DNA from: Flavobacterium branchiicola
GTDB lineage: Bacteria > Bacteroidota > Bacteroidia > Flavobacteriales > Flavobacteriaceae
NCBI RefSeq assembly: GCF_018383905.1
Contig: NZ_JAGYWA010000004.1
Span: 372,001-436,000, forward strand
Reading direction: 5' to 3'
DNA: 64,000 nt
How positions within the stretch are numbered: position 1 is the first letter of the stretch; each line of letters starts with the position of its first letter. The position numbers and the translations under genes are program-made. The notes under the pieces were generated by a model. The model was not told the DNA's origin. It did not search any database and saw only the letters and a program-made list of their open reading frames with translations. Below, piece by piece: positions 18,186-27,792 of this stretch.

Positions 18186-18707
18186 ATGTCAACTAAACTA
18201 ACTATTTTATTAGTGTTATTTTGGTTTTTGAATTTTCCGGCAATAGGACAAGAGAAGACTAAAAAAGAGCTTAAAGCGGAACAACAGCAGCAAAAGCAAA
18301 AAGAAATTGAAGCCTTAATTGATGGCAAAAATTTCGTGTTTGAAGCGCAAAAGGCAACGCCGCAAGCAGGACGGCTTCTTCATCTGGATTACAATACGTA
18401 TTTCTTGAAGTTTAATACTGAAAAAACAACTTGTGATCTTCCTTTTTTCGGACGCGCTTATAATGTGGCTTATGGCGGTGATGGCGGAATTAAATTTGAA
18501 GGCGTACCTGAAAATATAACGGTGGAGAAAAAGAAGAAAAACTACATTTTGAAAGCCTCGGTAAGAGGTAAAGACGATGTATATGATTTATTATTTACTA
18601 TTTTTTTTGATGGAGGAGCATCTCTGTCGGTTAATAGTAATAACAGGGCTCCGATTTCATACGATGGTGAAATTGAAGCGCCAAAAGCAGAAGAAGTTAA
18701 AAAATAA
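18186..18707 (+). CDS. DUF4251-type exported protein
   Basis: 173 residues with a signal peptide (LLVLFWFLNFPAIGQ), then a charged linker (KKELKAEQQQQKQKEIEALI) and a beta-rich domain. That domain has the DUF4251 pattern: ALIDGKNFVFEA, LDYNTYFLKF, CDLPFFGRAYNVAYGGDGGIKFEG. Family function unknown; probably periplasmic. It is 35 bases after the META lipoprotein gene and 40 bases before the next gene, so the three may form an operon. Confidence 0.75.
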   Translation: MSTKLTILLVLFWFLNFPAIGQEKTKKELKAEQQQQKQKEIEALIDGKNFVFEAQKATPQAGRLLHLDYNTYFLKFNTEKTTCDLPFFGRAYNVAYGGDGGIKFEGVPENITVEKKKKNYILKASVRGKDDVYDLLFTIFFDGGASLSVNSNNRAPISYDGEIEAPKAEEVKK

Positions 18708-18747
18708 GAGTTGTAGTTTTTTTATTGTATCGCCAATCCATTTATGT

Positions 18748-19665
18748 ATGCCAAAAAAGACATTTCTAGTTTTGCCAAAAATTTATCTTTATGTTTCGCT
18801 TCTTTTTTTATTTAAAAATCTCGCTTACAGTCAGGATTTAGAACCAAGGGTTTATGCAAATGTGCCAAAAAAGCTTAATGTTGCTGCAATTGGCTATGTC
18901 TTTATGGATGGAAATGTTCTCACAGATCCGTCATTACCAATTTCTGACTTTAAACTTCAAAGTCATAATTTGGCAGCAAGTTATGTTCGAACTTTTGGCT
19001 TAGCCAACAAATTGGCGCGTATTCAGGTTTCACTCCCTTTTTCTTTTATGGACGGTTCCGCAATGGTAAACGGTGCAATGCTTACAGGTTCGCGAACTGG
19101 TTTTGCCGATATGAAAGTCCGTTTTGGAATCAACTTATTGGGATCTCCAGCACTTGATAAGATGAATTTCAGGAGTTTTGAGCAAAAAACAATTCTAGGG
19201 GTGAGTCTTGTAACTTCGGTTCCTACCGGAAGATATTATGGCGATAAACAAGTTAATATTGGTACCAATCGCTGGGGAATAAAACCTGAAATTGGTATTT
19301 CGAAAAAGTTTGCTCATGTTTATGCAGAAGCCTACGGCGGTGTTTGGTTCTATACCGATAATAATGATTTTTTAGGGAAAAAGATGGAACAAAAACCGAC
19401 TTGTAGTTTACAGGCGCACGCGAGTTATTATTTTAAAAATCATATGTGGGTTGGTTTTAATACCAATTGGTTTTTTGGTGGTAACACAATTGTAGACGGT
19501 GTTTCTCAGGCAAGCGAGATTGATAATTGGCGGGTAGGAGGGACTTTTTCGACTCCTGTAGGAAAAGGCCAATCGGTAAAATTTCAATATCACGTGGGAG
19601 CTTATACAAACAACGGTTTGAATTATTATGCTTTGTCTGCAGTATATCAGTACTCGTTTTTTTAA
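18748..19665 (+). CDS. Outer-membrane beta-barrel (phenol MetA-like) protein
   Basis: 305 residues from ATG 18748; an in-frame ATG at 18577 would overlap the previous gene by 131 bases and put 57 residues ahead of the signal peptide (LYVSLLFLFKNLAYSQ). The mature part is beta-rich with alternating hydrophobic strands and ends in Phe (YQYSFF), as outer-membrane barrels do. The pattern (SYVRTFGLANKLARIQVSLP, GFADMKVRFGINLLG, VSLVTSVPTGRYYGDK) resembles the family named for the MetA pathway of phenol degradation, often called transporter. Substrate unknown. Confidence 0.75.
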   Translation: MPKKTFLVLPKIYLYVSLLFLFKNLAYSQDLEPRVYANVPKKLNVAAIGYVFMDGNVLTDPSLPISDFKLQSHNLAASYVRTFGLANKLARIQVSLPFSFMDGSAMVNGAMLTGSRTGFADMKVRFGINLLGSPALDKMNFRSFEQKTILGVSLVTSVPTGRYYGDKQVNIGTNRWGIKPEIGISKKFAHVYAEAYGGVWFYTDNNDFLGKKMEQKPTCSLQAHASYYFKNHMWVGFNTNWFFGGNTIVDGVSQASEIDNWRVGGTFSTPVGKGQSVKFQYHVGAYTNNGLNYYALSAVYQYSFF

Positions 19666-19749
19666 AGCCGTGAATTTAATTTAAAATACTTAAAATCAGT
19701 ATATTTGAGAATGTGTAATTATCTAGAAACAAATCTAAAAATCAAAACT

Positions 19750-20235
19750 ATGAAAAAATTAAGTCTTATTCTTATTATGGCGTTTGCCTCATTTTCAGTT
19801 AATGCTCAATCTCCTTTTAAAGAAGATGTGGAGGTTTTGCAAAGTGTTTACGGAAAATCAAAAAGTGAGTTGGTAACGCAGTACATGAATTTGTCTGATG
19901 CGCAAGCAACAGCTTTTACAAAGGTTTATGATAATTACGAAACAGAGCGCAAAGCATTAGGACGAACTAAGTTTCAGCTGCTTAACGATTATGCTGCAAA
20001 TTATTCAACCTTAACAGATGCAAAAGCCGATGAATTGGCCAAAGCAACTTTAAAAAACCATATTGCTTACGAAAAGTTATATGAGAAAACATATAATCAG
20101 GCAAAAAAGGCAGTAGGATCAATAAATGCGGCAAAATTTATCCAGCTTGAAGTTTATCTTCAAACCATTATAAAAGGAGAGATTTTAGAAGCGATTCCGT
20201 TTATTGGAGAATTAGACAAAACGAAGGTTCAATAA
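19750..20235 (+). CDS. Small exported helical protein
   Basis: 161 residues from ATG 19750, where a normal signal peptide begins (KKLSLILIMAFASFSVNAQ); an upstream ATG at 19705 is unlikely. The mature protein is helical and resembles the LTxxQ/Spy-like exported proteins (LSDAQATAFTKVYDNYETERKAL). No enzyme motif. It ends 16 bases before a strong terminator shared with the chitinase. Confidence 0.65.
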   Translation: MKKLSLILIMAFASFSVNAQSPFKEDVEVLQSVYGKSKSELVTQYMNLSDAQATAFTKVYDNYETERKALGRTKFQLLNDYAANYSTLTDAKADELAKATLKNHIAYEKLYEKTYNQAKKAVGSINAAKFIQLEVYLQTIIKGEILEAIPFIGELDKTKVQ

Positions 20236-20250
20236 TTATTCTTCAAAATA

Positions 20251-20288
20251 AAAAAAGGCAGTTATTTTTTAGATAACTGCCTTTTTTT
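20251..20288. terminator. Bidirectional terminator
   Basis: AAAAAAGGCAGTTAT pairs with ATAACTGCCTTTTTTT (15 pairs) between two converging genes. Confidence 0.85.
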
Positions 20289-20303
20289 ATTTTTGATGTA
20301 AAT

Positions 20304-21398
20304 CTATTTTGCTGTCTTAACTTCATAAATAGCATTCACCATTCCGTCTCGGGTTTTATCCAGAGTAAGTTCCCAGAACATAATTCCGCCTAGTTTTTTA
20401 GCTTTAGCATATTCTGCTTTAGCTTTAATAGATTTTAAATCGTCTGATGTTGCAAAAGTTTTTGTTGCAGCATTGTACCAATAAGGTGCTATTGCTTTAT
20501 CATCCCAGAAATATTTCCATCCGTTAGCTTCTGTATACGTTGTATCGAAGTTTTTAAAATCAACACCAGGGATATGTTCACCAGCCTGATATAAACCATT
20601 ATTAATATTCTCAACGTTTTTCCAGGTTCTGGTATAAAAAGCTCCACCAATAACCAGTTTTTCAGCAGGAACTCCAAGTTTTAATAAAAACTCAACCGCT
20701 CTATCTGTAGATTCTTCTTTCGGATTTGTGCTGTACAATGGAGTATGATGCCCCGTCACTTTAGAATATCCGTTTACCAAATCATAACTCATAATATTAA
20801 TACGATTTACATAAGGTGCAACAGCTTTCCAGTCTATAGATTCGTCCAGACATTTTTGAAAACCTCCTGCAGCAAAACTTAGTTCGTATTTTTTTCCTAA
20901 TGTTGAGCGTAAAATTTTAAGAAGTTCAGTAAAATTTTGTTTGTCTGCTGCCTGATATAAATGACCAGGGAGACCTTCAATAGAAGGGTATTCCCAATCG
21001 AGATCTAAACCGTCAACTTTATAAGAATCACTTAATTCTTTTACAGATTTTGCAAATTTTAAACGTCCTTCAACTGTAGAAAAAGCTTCAGAACAAGGTT
21101 CGCAACCGCCCCATCCGCCAAGAGATAAAATGATTTTAAGTTGCGGATTTTTCGCTTTAAGCGAAACCAAATGCTTAATAGTATTAGAATCTTTATCTGA
21201 ATCAACAGTTAATTTTCCGTCTTTTAGGTGACAAAAACTAAAAATGATTTGATTTAATTTATTGACTTCGTATTCGTTAATTAATTTATCATCCCCTGTA
21301 TAATAAGCGATAATATCCATTTTTTTATTTTTCTGAGCGAATGTATTTGCGGTACAAAAGCACAATAAAAATAAGGCAATCAGACTGATTTGTTTCAT
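20304..21398 (-). CDS. Secreted GH18 chitinase
   Basis: Glycoside hydrolase family 18, hydrolysing chitin beta-1,4 bonds by substrate-assisted catalysis. 364 residues from ATG 21398, where a signal peptide starts (QISLIALFLLCFCTANTFAQ); an upstream in-frame ATG at 21470 adds a non-signal stretch. The catalytic motif DGLDLDWE (DxxDxDxE) puts the acid at E136. Other barrel motifs: IIFSFCHL, LSLGGWGG, INIMSYDL and GGIMFWELTLD near the end. No carbohydrate-binding module or type IX sorting tail is seen, so it is likely periplasmic or processed locally. Confidence 0.92.
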   Translation of the reverse strand: MKQISLIALFLLCFCTANTFAQKNKKMDIIAYYTGDDKLINEYEVNKLNQIIFSFCHLKDGKLTVDSDKDSNTIKHLVSLKAKNPQLKIILSLGGWGGCEPCSEAFSTVEGRLKFAKSVKELSDSYKVDGLDLDWEYPSIEGLPGHLYQAADKQNFTELLKILRSTLGKKYELSFAAGGFQKCLDESIDWKAVAPYVNRINIMSYDLVNGYSKVTGHHTPLYSTNPKEESTDRAVEFLLKLGVPAEKLVIGGAFYTRTWKNVENINNGLYQAGEHIPGVDFKNFDTTYTEANGWKYFWDDKAIAPYWYNAATKTFATSDDLKSIKAKAEYAKAKKLGGIMFWELTLDKTRDGMVNAIYEVKTAK

Positions 21399-21563
21399 TG
21401 TTTTAGTTTTTTGAGTTTTTTGAATGTTAAATATAAAGTAATACAACCGATACTTAACTATTCTTTGCATCTCAAAAAGTAAATTTTAACGAAAAATTTG
21501 CAAATCATTGCAAAAAACTTGCGTTTTGTTGTCCTGTGTCTTTCATACAAGAGTATAAAAAAA

Positions 21564-21597
21564 TAAGCCCGCGCAGTTTCGGACTTGCGCGGGCTTA
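21564..21597 (-). terminator. GC-rich hairpin terminator of fad operon
   Basis: TAAGCCCGCGCA pairs exactly with TGCGCGGGCTTA around a 10-base loop, downstream of the acyl-CoA dehydrogenase gene. It is far more GC-rich than its surroundings. Confidence 0.85.
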
Positions 21598-21628
21598 AAC
21601 AAATTAAAAGCTAAAAACTATTTTGATA

Positions 21629-23434
21629 TTAGAAGCAGTATGTATTTTCTGCAACTAATTTTTCTGCGATTTTTTCTCTTAGTGCCACAACGTTTGGCAT
21701 GTTAGTGTATTTTGTGAAACGTTTAAGTCCCATTAACATCATACGTTGCTCATCTCCTTCAGAGAAAGAAGCGATTCCTTCTTTTCCTCTTGAGTTTACG
21801 ATATCTACAGCTTTGTACAAGTATAATTTTGCCATTGCAATTTGCTCTTGTACTTTATCTTCACCTTGAGATTTTGCTAATTTTTCAGTTCTCAAGATTG
21901 TACTTTCTGCCATGTAGATTTCGATTAAGATATCAGACGCAGCCATCAATAATTGTTGGTGAGAATCTAAATCCGGACCGTATTTTTGTACAGCGCTACC
22001 AGCAACCATTAAGAAAACTTTCTTAAGGTTAGCAACGATTCCTTTTTCTTCTGCAAATAATTCAGAGAAATCCGGAGTATCAAAAGATGGAATACCCATT
22101 AATTCTTCCTGAACTTTCATTGCAGGACCAAGTAAATCAACGTGACCTTTCATTGCTTTTTTGATCAACATACCTACAGAAAGCATTCTGTTGATTTCGT
22201 TTGTACCTTCGTAAATACGAGCGATACGAGCATCTCTCCAGGCACTTTCCATCGGAGTATCTTCAGAGAATCCCATTCCACCAAAAATTTGGATTCCTTC
22301 ATCAGAACAAGATTGAACGTCTTCAGAAACTGCTACTTTCAAGATAGAACACTCGATAGCGTATTCTTCAACACCTTTCAATTCAGCTTCCTGATGCGTT
22401 GTACCTTCAGCTTCACGAGCAGCGATTCTGTCTTCGATATCTTTTGCAGCACGGTAAGAAGCACTTTCTCCTGCGTATGCATTAGTTGCCATTTCAGCCA
22501 ATTTAGAACGAATAGCTCCAAAAGATGAAATAGATGTATTGAACTGAATTCTTTCGTTAGCATATTTTACAGCTCCTGAAGTAACTCTTCTTTGAGCATC
22601 AAGACAAGCAGCAGCCAATTTAATACGACCAACATTTAAAGCATTCATTGCAATTTTGAAACCGTTTCCTCTTTCAGATAACATGTTTTCAACCGGAACT
22701 TTTGTTTCGTTGAAGAAAACCTGACGAGTAGAAGAAGCACGGATTCCTAGTTTATGCTCTTCTTCATTCATAGAAATTCCATTTGAAGGATCGTTTTCTA
22801 CGATGAAACCAGTAATATTTTTATCATCTCCAATACGAGCAAAAACGATGAAAACGCTACAGAAACCTGCATTCGAAATCCACATTTTCTGACCTGTAAT
22901 AGAGTAAGTTTTTCCGTCTTCAGATAAAACCGCTTTTGTTTTTCCTGAGTTAGCATCAGATCCTGCGCCTGGCTCAGTTAAACAGTAAGCACCAAACCAT
23001 TCTCCAGAAGCTAATTTCGGAACGTATTTTTTCTTTTGTTCTTCAGATCCATAAAGTGTAATTGGCATAGTTCCAATTCCTGTATGTGCACCAAAAGCTG
23101 TAGAGAAAGATCCAGTTGCTCCAGAAATGTAGTCACAAACTAACATTGTAGAAACGAATCCCATTCCTAATCCGCCGTATTCTTCAGGAACTGCAACTCC
23201 TAAAAGTCCTAGTTCACCTGCTTTACGCATAGAAGATTCTGTATAAGCGTAATCTTTCTTTTCAAAACGATCTTTATGCGCCCATAATTCTTTGTCAACG
23301 AACTCTTTTACAGAGTCACGCATCATTAACTGCTCTTCTGAGAAATCTTCTGGAGTAAAGATGTCTTCACATTTTGTTTCTTTTACCAAAAACTGACCAC
23401 CACGAGTCACGTTTTTTTCGATTGTATCTGCCAT
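21629..23434 (-). CDS. Acyl-CoA dehydrogenase (beta-oxidation)
   Basis: FAD enzyme making trans-2-enoyl-CoA, the first step of fatty-acid beta-oxidation. 601 residues, longer than the usual 380-400 because of an extra C-terminal helical region (from about residue 420), as in the VLCAD-like subgroup. Landmarks: YCLTEPGAGSDANSGKTKA (flavin/substrate loop), MWISNAGFCSVFIVFARI, IQIFGGMGFSEDTPMESAWRDARIARIYEGTNEINR. Last gene of the minus-strand operon after MarR, the multifunctional enzyme and the thiolase. Confidence 0.93.
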   Translation of the reverse strand: MADTIEKNVTRGGQFLVKETKCEDIFTPEDFSEEQLMMRDSVKEFVDKELWAHKDRFEKKDYAYTESSMRKAGELGLLGVAVPEEYGGLGMGFVSTMLVCDYISGATGSFSTAFGAHTGIGTMPITLYGSEEQKKKYVPKLASGEWFGAYCLTEPGAGSDANSGKTKAVLSEDGKTYSITGQKMWISNAGFCSVFIVFARIGDDKNITGFIVENDPSNGISMNEEEHKLGIRASSTRQVFFNETKVPVENMLSERGNGFKIAMNALNVGRIKLAAACLDAQRRVTSGAVKYANERIQFNTSISSFGAIRSKLAEMATNAYAGESASYRAAKDIEDRIAAREAEGTTHQEAELKGVEEYAIECSILKVAVSEDVQSCSDEGIQIFGGMGFSEDTPMESAWRDARIARIYEGTNEINRMLSVGMLIKKAMKGHVDLLGPAMKVQEELMGIPSFDTPDFSELFAEEKGIVANLKKVFLMVAGSAVQKYGPDLDSHQQLLMAASDILIEIYMAESTILRTEKLAKSQGEDKVQEQIAMAKLYLYKAVDIVNSRGKEGIASFSEGDEQRMMLMGLKRFTKYTNMPNVVALREKIAEKLVAENTYCF

Positions 23435-23455
23435 TTTGTTTTTGTTTTTTATGAA

Positions 23456-23487
23456 AGAAAATAGAATATAGAGTATAGAAAATAGAC
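23456..23487. repeat. AT-rich tandem phrase in fad operon spacer
   Basis: GAAAATAGAATATAGAG and GTATAGAAAATAGAC phrases. Related tracts occur at 23940-23992 and 25195-25352, so the same low-complexity motif sits between all three downstream genes of the operon. Confidence 0.6.
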
Positions 23488-23489
23488 TT

Positions 23490-23840
23490 TTACTTTAGTC
23501 CATTTTGAAAACCCATTGTCATTCTTTGGAATTCTTCTATTTTAATTTCTAATTGGTTAAATTGTATCTCGTTTATATATTTTCTATGTTTAGCAATCAA
23601 TAATTGTGTAATTAGTTCAAATGAAGAGCCAAGAGAAATGTCTAAAAAGTGACTGAAAGACTTATCAGTTCTTGAAGATCCTTCAGCAATATTACTAGGC
23701 ATCGAAACCGAACATCTGCTTATTTGAGAACTCAAATCGTATCGTTCATGTTTGGGAAATTCTATTAATATGTCTGAAATTTCATTAGCAATCGCAATTC
23801 CGATCTTCCAAATCTTTAAGTTCTTATAATTATGTCTCAT
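23490..23840 (-). CDS. Four-helix bundle protein (S23/IVS-type)
   Basis: 116 residues from ATG 23840 (an in-frame ATG at 23855 gives five more). The sequence YKNLKIWKIGIAIANEISDIL, then RYDLSSQISRCSVSMPSNIAEGSSR is the classic signature of the four-helix-bundle proteins first seen in 23S rRNA intervening sequences. These small proteins are found scattered in Bacteroidota genomes and behave like passengers in intergenic regions. Here it interrupts a beta-oxidation operon between thiolase and acyl-CoA dehydrogenase. Function unknown. Confidence 0.88.
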   Translation of the reverse strand: MRHNYKNLKIWKIGIAIANEISDILIEFPKHERYDLSSQISRCSVSMPSNIAEGSSRTDKSFSHFLDISLGSSFELITQLLIAKHRKYINEIQFNQLEIKIEEFQRMTMGFQNGLK

Positions 23841-23939
23841 GTTTTTTTGAGTCAAGGTAAGAAAATAAAGTAAAAAGTAAGAATATTACTATTTTTATTT
23901 ATTTTTTATTTATGCTTTTTATCATTCCAAAAAGTATAT

Positions 23940-23992
23940 CTCATTACTCTCAAAGAAAACATCTATTCTCTTTATTCTATATTCTATTCTCT
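23940..23992. repeat. AT-rich tandem phrase in fad operon spacer
   Basis: TCTATTCTCTTTATTC- and TATATTCTATTCTC-like phrases, the reverse complement of the tract at 23456-23487. Confidence 0.6.
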
Positions 23993-23994
23993 TT

Positions 23995-25176
23995 TTAAAG
24001 AACCTCGTAAATCCCAGCACTTCCTTGCCCAGTACCTACACACATAGAAACAATTCCGTACTTATTACCACGACGTTTCATCTCATCAAATAACTGAACT
24101 GAAAGTTTCGCACCAGTACAACCAAGAGGATGTCCTAATGAAATTGCTCCACCGTTTACGTTTATAATATCCGGATTGATATTTAATTCGCGAGTTACTG
24201 CTAAAGCTTGAGAAGCAAAAGCTTCGTTTAGCTCGATTAATTCGATATCGTTTAATGTCATTCCCGCTTGTTTTAGTGCTTTCGGAATTGCTTTTACAGG
24301 CCCGATACCCATGATTCTTGGCTCAACACCAGAAGAAGCAAAGTTTACCAAACGTGCAATTGGCTCAAGGTTTAATTCTTTTACCATTTCTTCGCTCATA
24401 ATTAAAACGAAAGCAGCACCGTCACTCATTTGAGAAGAGTTACCAGCCGTTACACTTCCATCTGCAGCAAAAACAGGTCTTAAACCAGCTAAAGCTTCTT
24501 TAGAAGTTCCAGCTCTTGGGCCTTCGTCTTTATTTACAACATAAGATTTAGTTTCTTTTTTACCATTTTCGTTGATGAAAGTTTGCTCAACAGTAATTGG
24601 AACAATTTGTTTGTCAAATTTTCCTTCTGCCTGAGCTTTCAAAGCTTTCATATGAGAATTGTAAGCAAACTCATCCTGATCTTCTCTAGAAACGTTGTAT
24701 TGTTTAGCAACCGCTTCGGCAGTTAAACCCATTCCCCAGTAATAATCTTCGTGACCTGCAGCCGCAACTTTATAATCAGGCGTTGGTTTGTAACCTCCCA
24801 TCGGAATATAACTCATACTTTCTGCTCCACCAGCGATGATACAATCTGCCATCCCTGATTGGATTTTAGCTGTAGCCATACCGATAGTTTCTAATCCAGA
24901 TGCGCAATAACGGTTTACCGTAACTCCAGGAACGTCTTCTACTTTTAATCCCATCAAAGAGATCAAACGACCAACGTTAAGACCTTGTTCTGCTTCTGGC
25001 ATTGCATTTCCAACCATTACGTCGTCAATACGTTTTTTGTCAAAATCAGGCAGTTCATCCATCATAAACTGAATGGTTTCTGCAGCTAATTCATCAGGTC
25101 TTTTAAATCTAAAAACCCCTTTTGGTGCTTTTCCTACCGCAGTACGATAAGCTTTTACTATATATGCTGTTTTCAT
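23995..25176 (-). CDS. fadA: Acetyl-CoA C-acyltransferase (3-ketoacyl-CoA thiolase)
   Basis: Cleaves 3-ketoacyl-CoA to acetyl-CoA and a shortened acyl-CoA, the last step of beta-oxidation. 393 residues, the normal length. Nucleophile C91 in [14 protein letters not shown]; the later [11 protein letters not shown] and [16 protein letters not shown] motifs and the catalytic Cys near the end ([10 protein letters not shown]) are intact. Third gene of the operon. The symbol is by function; the gene could also be named fadI/atoB-like. Confidence 0.92.
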   Translation of the reverse strand: MKTAYIVKAYRTAVGKAPKGVFRFKRPDELAAETIQFMMDELPDFDKKRIDDVMVGNAMPEAEQGLNVGRLISLMGLKVEDVPGVTVNRYCASGLETIGMATAKIQSGMADCIIAGGAESMSYIPMGGYKPTPDYKVAAAGHEDYYWGMGLTAEAVAKQYNVSREDQDEFAYNSHMKALKAQAEGKFDKQIVPITVEQTFINENGKKETKSYVVNKDEGPRAGTSKEALAGLRPVFAADGSVTAGNSSQMSDGAAFVLIMSEEMVKELNLEPIARLVNFASSGVEPRIMGIGPVKAIPKALKQAGMTLNDIELIELNEAFASQALAVTRELNINPDIINVNGGAISLGHPLGCTGAKLSVQLFDEMKRRGNKYGIVSMCVGTGQGSAGIYEVL

Positions 25177-25194
25177 TTGTTTTGTTTTTTTAAG

Positions 25195-25352
25195 ATTATA
25201 GAAAATAGATCATAGAAAATAGACTATTACTTTGTCTCGAAATCTATATTCTTTTCTCTTTATTCTATTTTTTAAGAGTATAGAAGATAGAGTATAGAAA
25301 ATAGACTTTACTAAGCCTTAAAATCTATATTCTATTCTCTTTGTTCTATTTT
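25195..25352. repeat. AT-rich tandem repeats between thiolase and multifunctional enzyme genes
   Basis: About 150 bases built from AGAAAATAGA-type and TCTATATTCTATTCTC-type phrases in both orientations, so the RNA could fold on itself. No gene and no -7 box seen. Confidence 0.65.
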
Positions 25353-27743
25353 CTAGTTTCTCAACGGTTTTCCTTTAGTCAACATGTATTGAATTCTCTC
25401 CAAAGTCTTACGCTCTGTACATAAACTCAAGAAAGCTTCTCTTTCAATATCTAATAAGTATTGTTCAGAAACTAAAGTTGCTTCAGATAAATCACCACCA
25501 GCCATTACATAAGCCAGTTTGTTAGCGATTTTCTTGTCGTGCTCCGAGATATATTTTCCAGCTTCCATTTGGTCAGTTCCAACTAAGAACATTCCTAAAG
25601 CTTGTTTTCCTAAAACCTTAACATCAGTTCTTCTGATAGGTTGTGTATAACCAGCTTCTGCCATTAACAATGCATGTTTTTTAGCTTCAGCGATCTGACG
25701 ATCTTTGTTTACAACGATAATATCTTTTCCATGTTGAAGAAGTCCAGTGTCAAAAGCTTCATAACCAGAAGTAGATACTTTTGCCATAGCGATAGTTAAG
25801 AAATACTCTTGAAGAACATTTAATTCCACATCATTTTTACGGAATAAATCTGAAGCTCTCAAAGCCATTTCTTTAGATCCACCACCACCAGGAAGTACAC
25901 CAACACCAAATTCAACTAATCCCATGTATGTTTCTGCAGCAGCTACAACTTTATCAGCATGTAAACTCATTTCGCATCCACCACCAAAAGTCATTCCGTG
26001 AGGCGCAACTACAACTGGAATTCCAGAATAACGAACGCGCATCATTGTATCTTGGAACAATTTAATAGCCATGTTCAATTCGTCGTATTCTTGTTCAACC
26101 GCCATCATGAAAATCATTCCGATATTAGCCCCAACAGAGAAATTCGCAGCTTGATTTCCAATAACAAGACCTTGATATTCTTTTTCAGCTAAGTCGATTG
26201 CTTTATTGATCGCTTGTAGAACATCGCCACCAATTGTATTCATTTTAGACTGGAATTCTAAATTTAAGATTCCGTCTCCTAAATCTTCAATAATGGCTCC
26301 ACTGTTGCTCCAAACTTTTTTGCTTTCGCGAATGTTGTTTAGAATAATAAATGAATCTTGTCCAGGAACTTTTACTTGTGATTTTGTTGGAATATTGTAG
26401 AAGAAAGTAGCACCTTCTTTTACAGTATAAAAACTGTCGCTTCCAGAAGCCAACATTTCGTTCACCCATGCAGCAGGCTCTAAACCTTCTGCTTTCATGA
26501 TTTCGATTCCTTTGGCAACACCAATAGCATCCCAGATTTCGAATGGACCATTTTCCCATCCAAAACCAGCTTTCATAGCGTCGTCAATTTTGTATAATTC
26601 GTCTGAGATTTCAGGAATTCTGTTTGATACATAAGCAAACATTCCTGCGAAACTCTTACGGTAGAATTCTCCCGCTTTGTCAGTTCCTTTTACTAAAACT
26701 TTAAAACGATTAATAGGTTTGTCGATCGTTTTAGTTAATTCTAAAGTGGCAAAATTTGCTTTTTTTGCAGCGCGGTATTCAAGTGTATCTAAGTCTAAAG
26801 AAAGAATATCTTTATCTACTTTTTTATAAAAACCTTGTCCAGTTTTGCTTCCTAACCAATTATTTTCCATCATTTTGTTGATGAAATCTGGAAGTTTGAA
26901 CAATTCGTGTTGTTCGTCAGTTGGGCAGTTTTCGTAAATACCGTTGGCAACGTGTACCAAAGTATCTAAACCAACAACGTCAACCGTACGGAAAGTAGCC
27001 GATTTTGGACGACCAATTACCGGACCTGTCAATTTATCAACTTCTTCAATCGTTAATCCCATTTCTTTAACTAAATGAAATAAACTCTGAATTCCGTAAA
27101 TACCAATTCTGTTTCCAATAAACGCCGGAGTATCTTTAGCAACAACCGAAGTTTTTCCTAAGAATTTAGAACCGTATTCGTTTAAGAAATCCAATACTTC
27201 AGTTGAAGTTTTTGGGCCCGGAATAATTTCAAATAATTTTAAGTAACGCGCAGGGTTAAAAAAGTGCGTTCCGCAGAAGTGCTGTTGAAAATCTTCGCTT
27301 CTTCCTTCGCTCATAAAGTGAATTGGAATACCAGAAGTGTTTGAAGTAACCAAAGTTCCCGGTTTACGGAATTTCTCGATTTGTTCAAATACTAATTTCT
27401 TAATATCCAATCGTTCAACTACAACCTCAATAATCCAGTCAACAGTAGCAATTTTTGCCATATCGTCTGTCGTATTTCCAGTCGTAATTCTGTTTGCAAA
27501 TTTCTGACTGTAAATAGGAGAGGGTTTCGATTTTAATGAATTCGCCAAATGCTCGTTTACCACACGGTTGCGAACGGCTTTACTTTCAAGCGTTAATCCT
27601 TTTTTAGCTTCAGCTTCTGTCAACTCGCGAGGCACGATGTCAAGCAGTAAAACTTCAACACCAATGTTGGCAAAATGACAAGCTATACCTGAACCCATAA
27701 TTCCGGATCCAATTACAGCAACTTTTTTAATTGTGCGTTTCAT
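25353..27743 (-). CDS. 3-Hydroxyacyl-CoA dehydrogenase/enoyl-CoA hydratase fusion
   Basis: Bifunctional beta-oxidation enzyme of 796 residues. The N-terminal half is an NAD-binding dehydrogenase (VIGSGIMGSGIACHFA at residues 10-25; TSNTSGIPI; HFFNPARYLKLFEIIPG; and GFIGNRIG-type AFIGNRIGIYG). The C-terminal half, from about residue 460, is a crotonase-fold hydratase (NFSVGANIGMIFMMAVEQEYDEL, APHGMTFGGGCEMSLHAD, VEFGVGVLPGGGGSKEMALRA). The order dehydrogenase-hydratase is opposite to E. coli FadB and usual in Bacteroidota. It is second in the operon, 49 bases after the marR gene. Confidence 0.92.
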   Translation of the reverse strand: MKRTIKKVAVIGSGIMGSGIACHFANIGVEVLLLDIVPRELTEAEAKKGLTLESKAVRNRVVNEHLANSLKSKPSPIYSQKFANRITTGNTTDDMAKIATVDWIIEVVVERLDIKKLVFEQIEKFRKPGTLVTSNTSGIPIHFMSEGRSEDFQQHFCGTHFFNPARYLKLFEIIPGPKTSTEVLDFLNEYGSKFLGKTSVVAKDTPAFIGNRIGIYGIQSLFHLVKEMGLTIEEVDKLTGPVIGRPKSATFRTVDVVGLDTLVHVANGIYENCPTDEQHELFKLPDFINKMMENNWLGSKTGQGFYKKVDKDILSLDLDTLEYRAAKKANFATLELTKTIDKPINRFKVLVKGTDKAGEFYRKSFAGMFAYVSNRIPEISDELYKIDDAMKAGFGWENGPFEIWDAIGVAKGIEIMKAEGLEPAAWVNEMLASGSDSFYTVKEGATFFYNIPTKSQVKVPGQDSFIILNNIRESKKVWSNSGAIIEDLGDGILNLEFQSKMNTIGGDVLQAINKAIDLAEKEYQGLVIGNQAANFSVGANIGMIFMMAVEQEYDELNMAIKLFQDTMMRVRYSGIPVVVAPHGMTFGGGCEMSLHADKVVAAAETYMGLVEFGVGVLPGGGGSKEMALRASDLFRKNDVELNVLQEYFLTIAMAKVSTSGYEAFDTGLLQHGKDIIVVNKDRQIAEAKKHALLMAEAGYTQPIRRTDVKVLGKQALGMFLVGTDQMEAGKYISEHDKKIANKLAYVMAGGDLSEATLVSEQYLLDIEREAFLSLCTERKTLERIQYMLTKGKPLRN

Positions 27744-27792
27744 AATTTGTTACTATTTGTTTGTAGAAGAATTTGAATTTTCTTAAAAAAGA

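Noticed and set aside
21790..22528. Plus-strand ORFs inside the acyl-CoA dehydrogenase gene
   Set aside because: They are antisense shadows of a well-conserved enzyme gene with no independent support.
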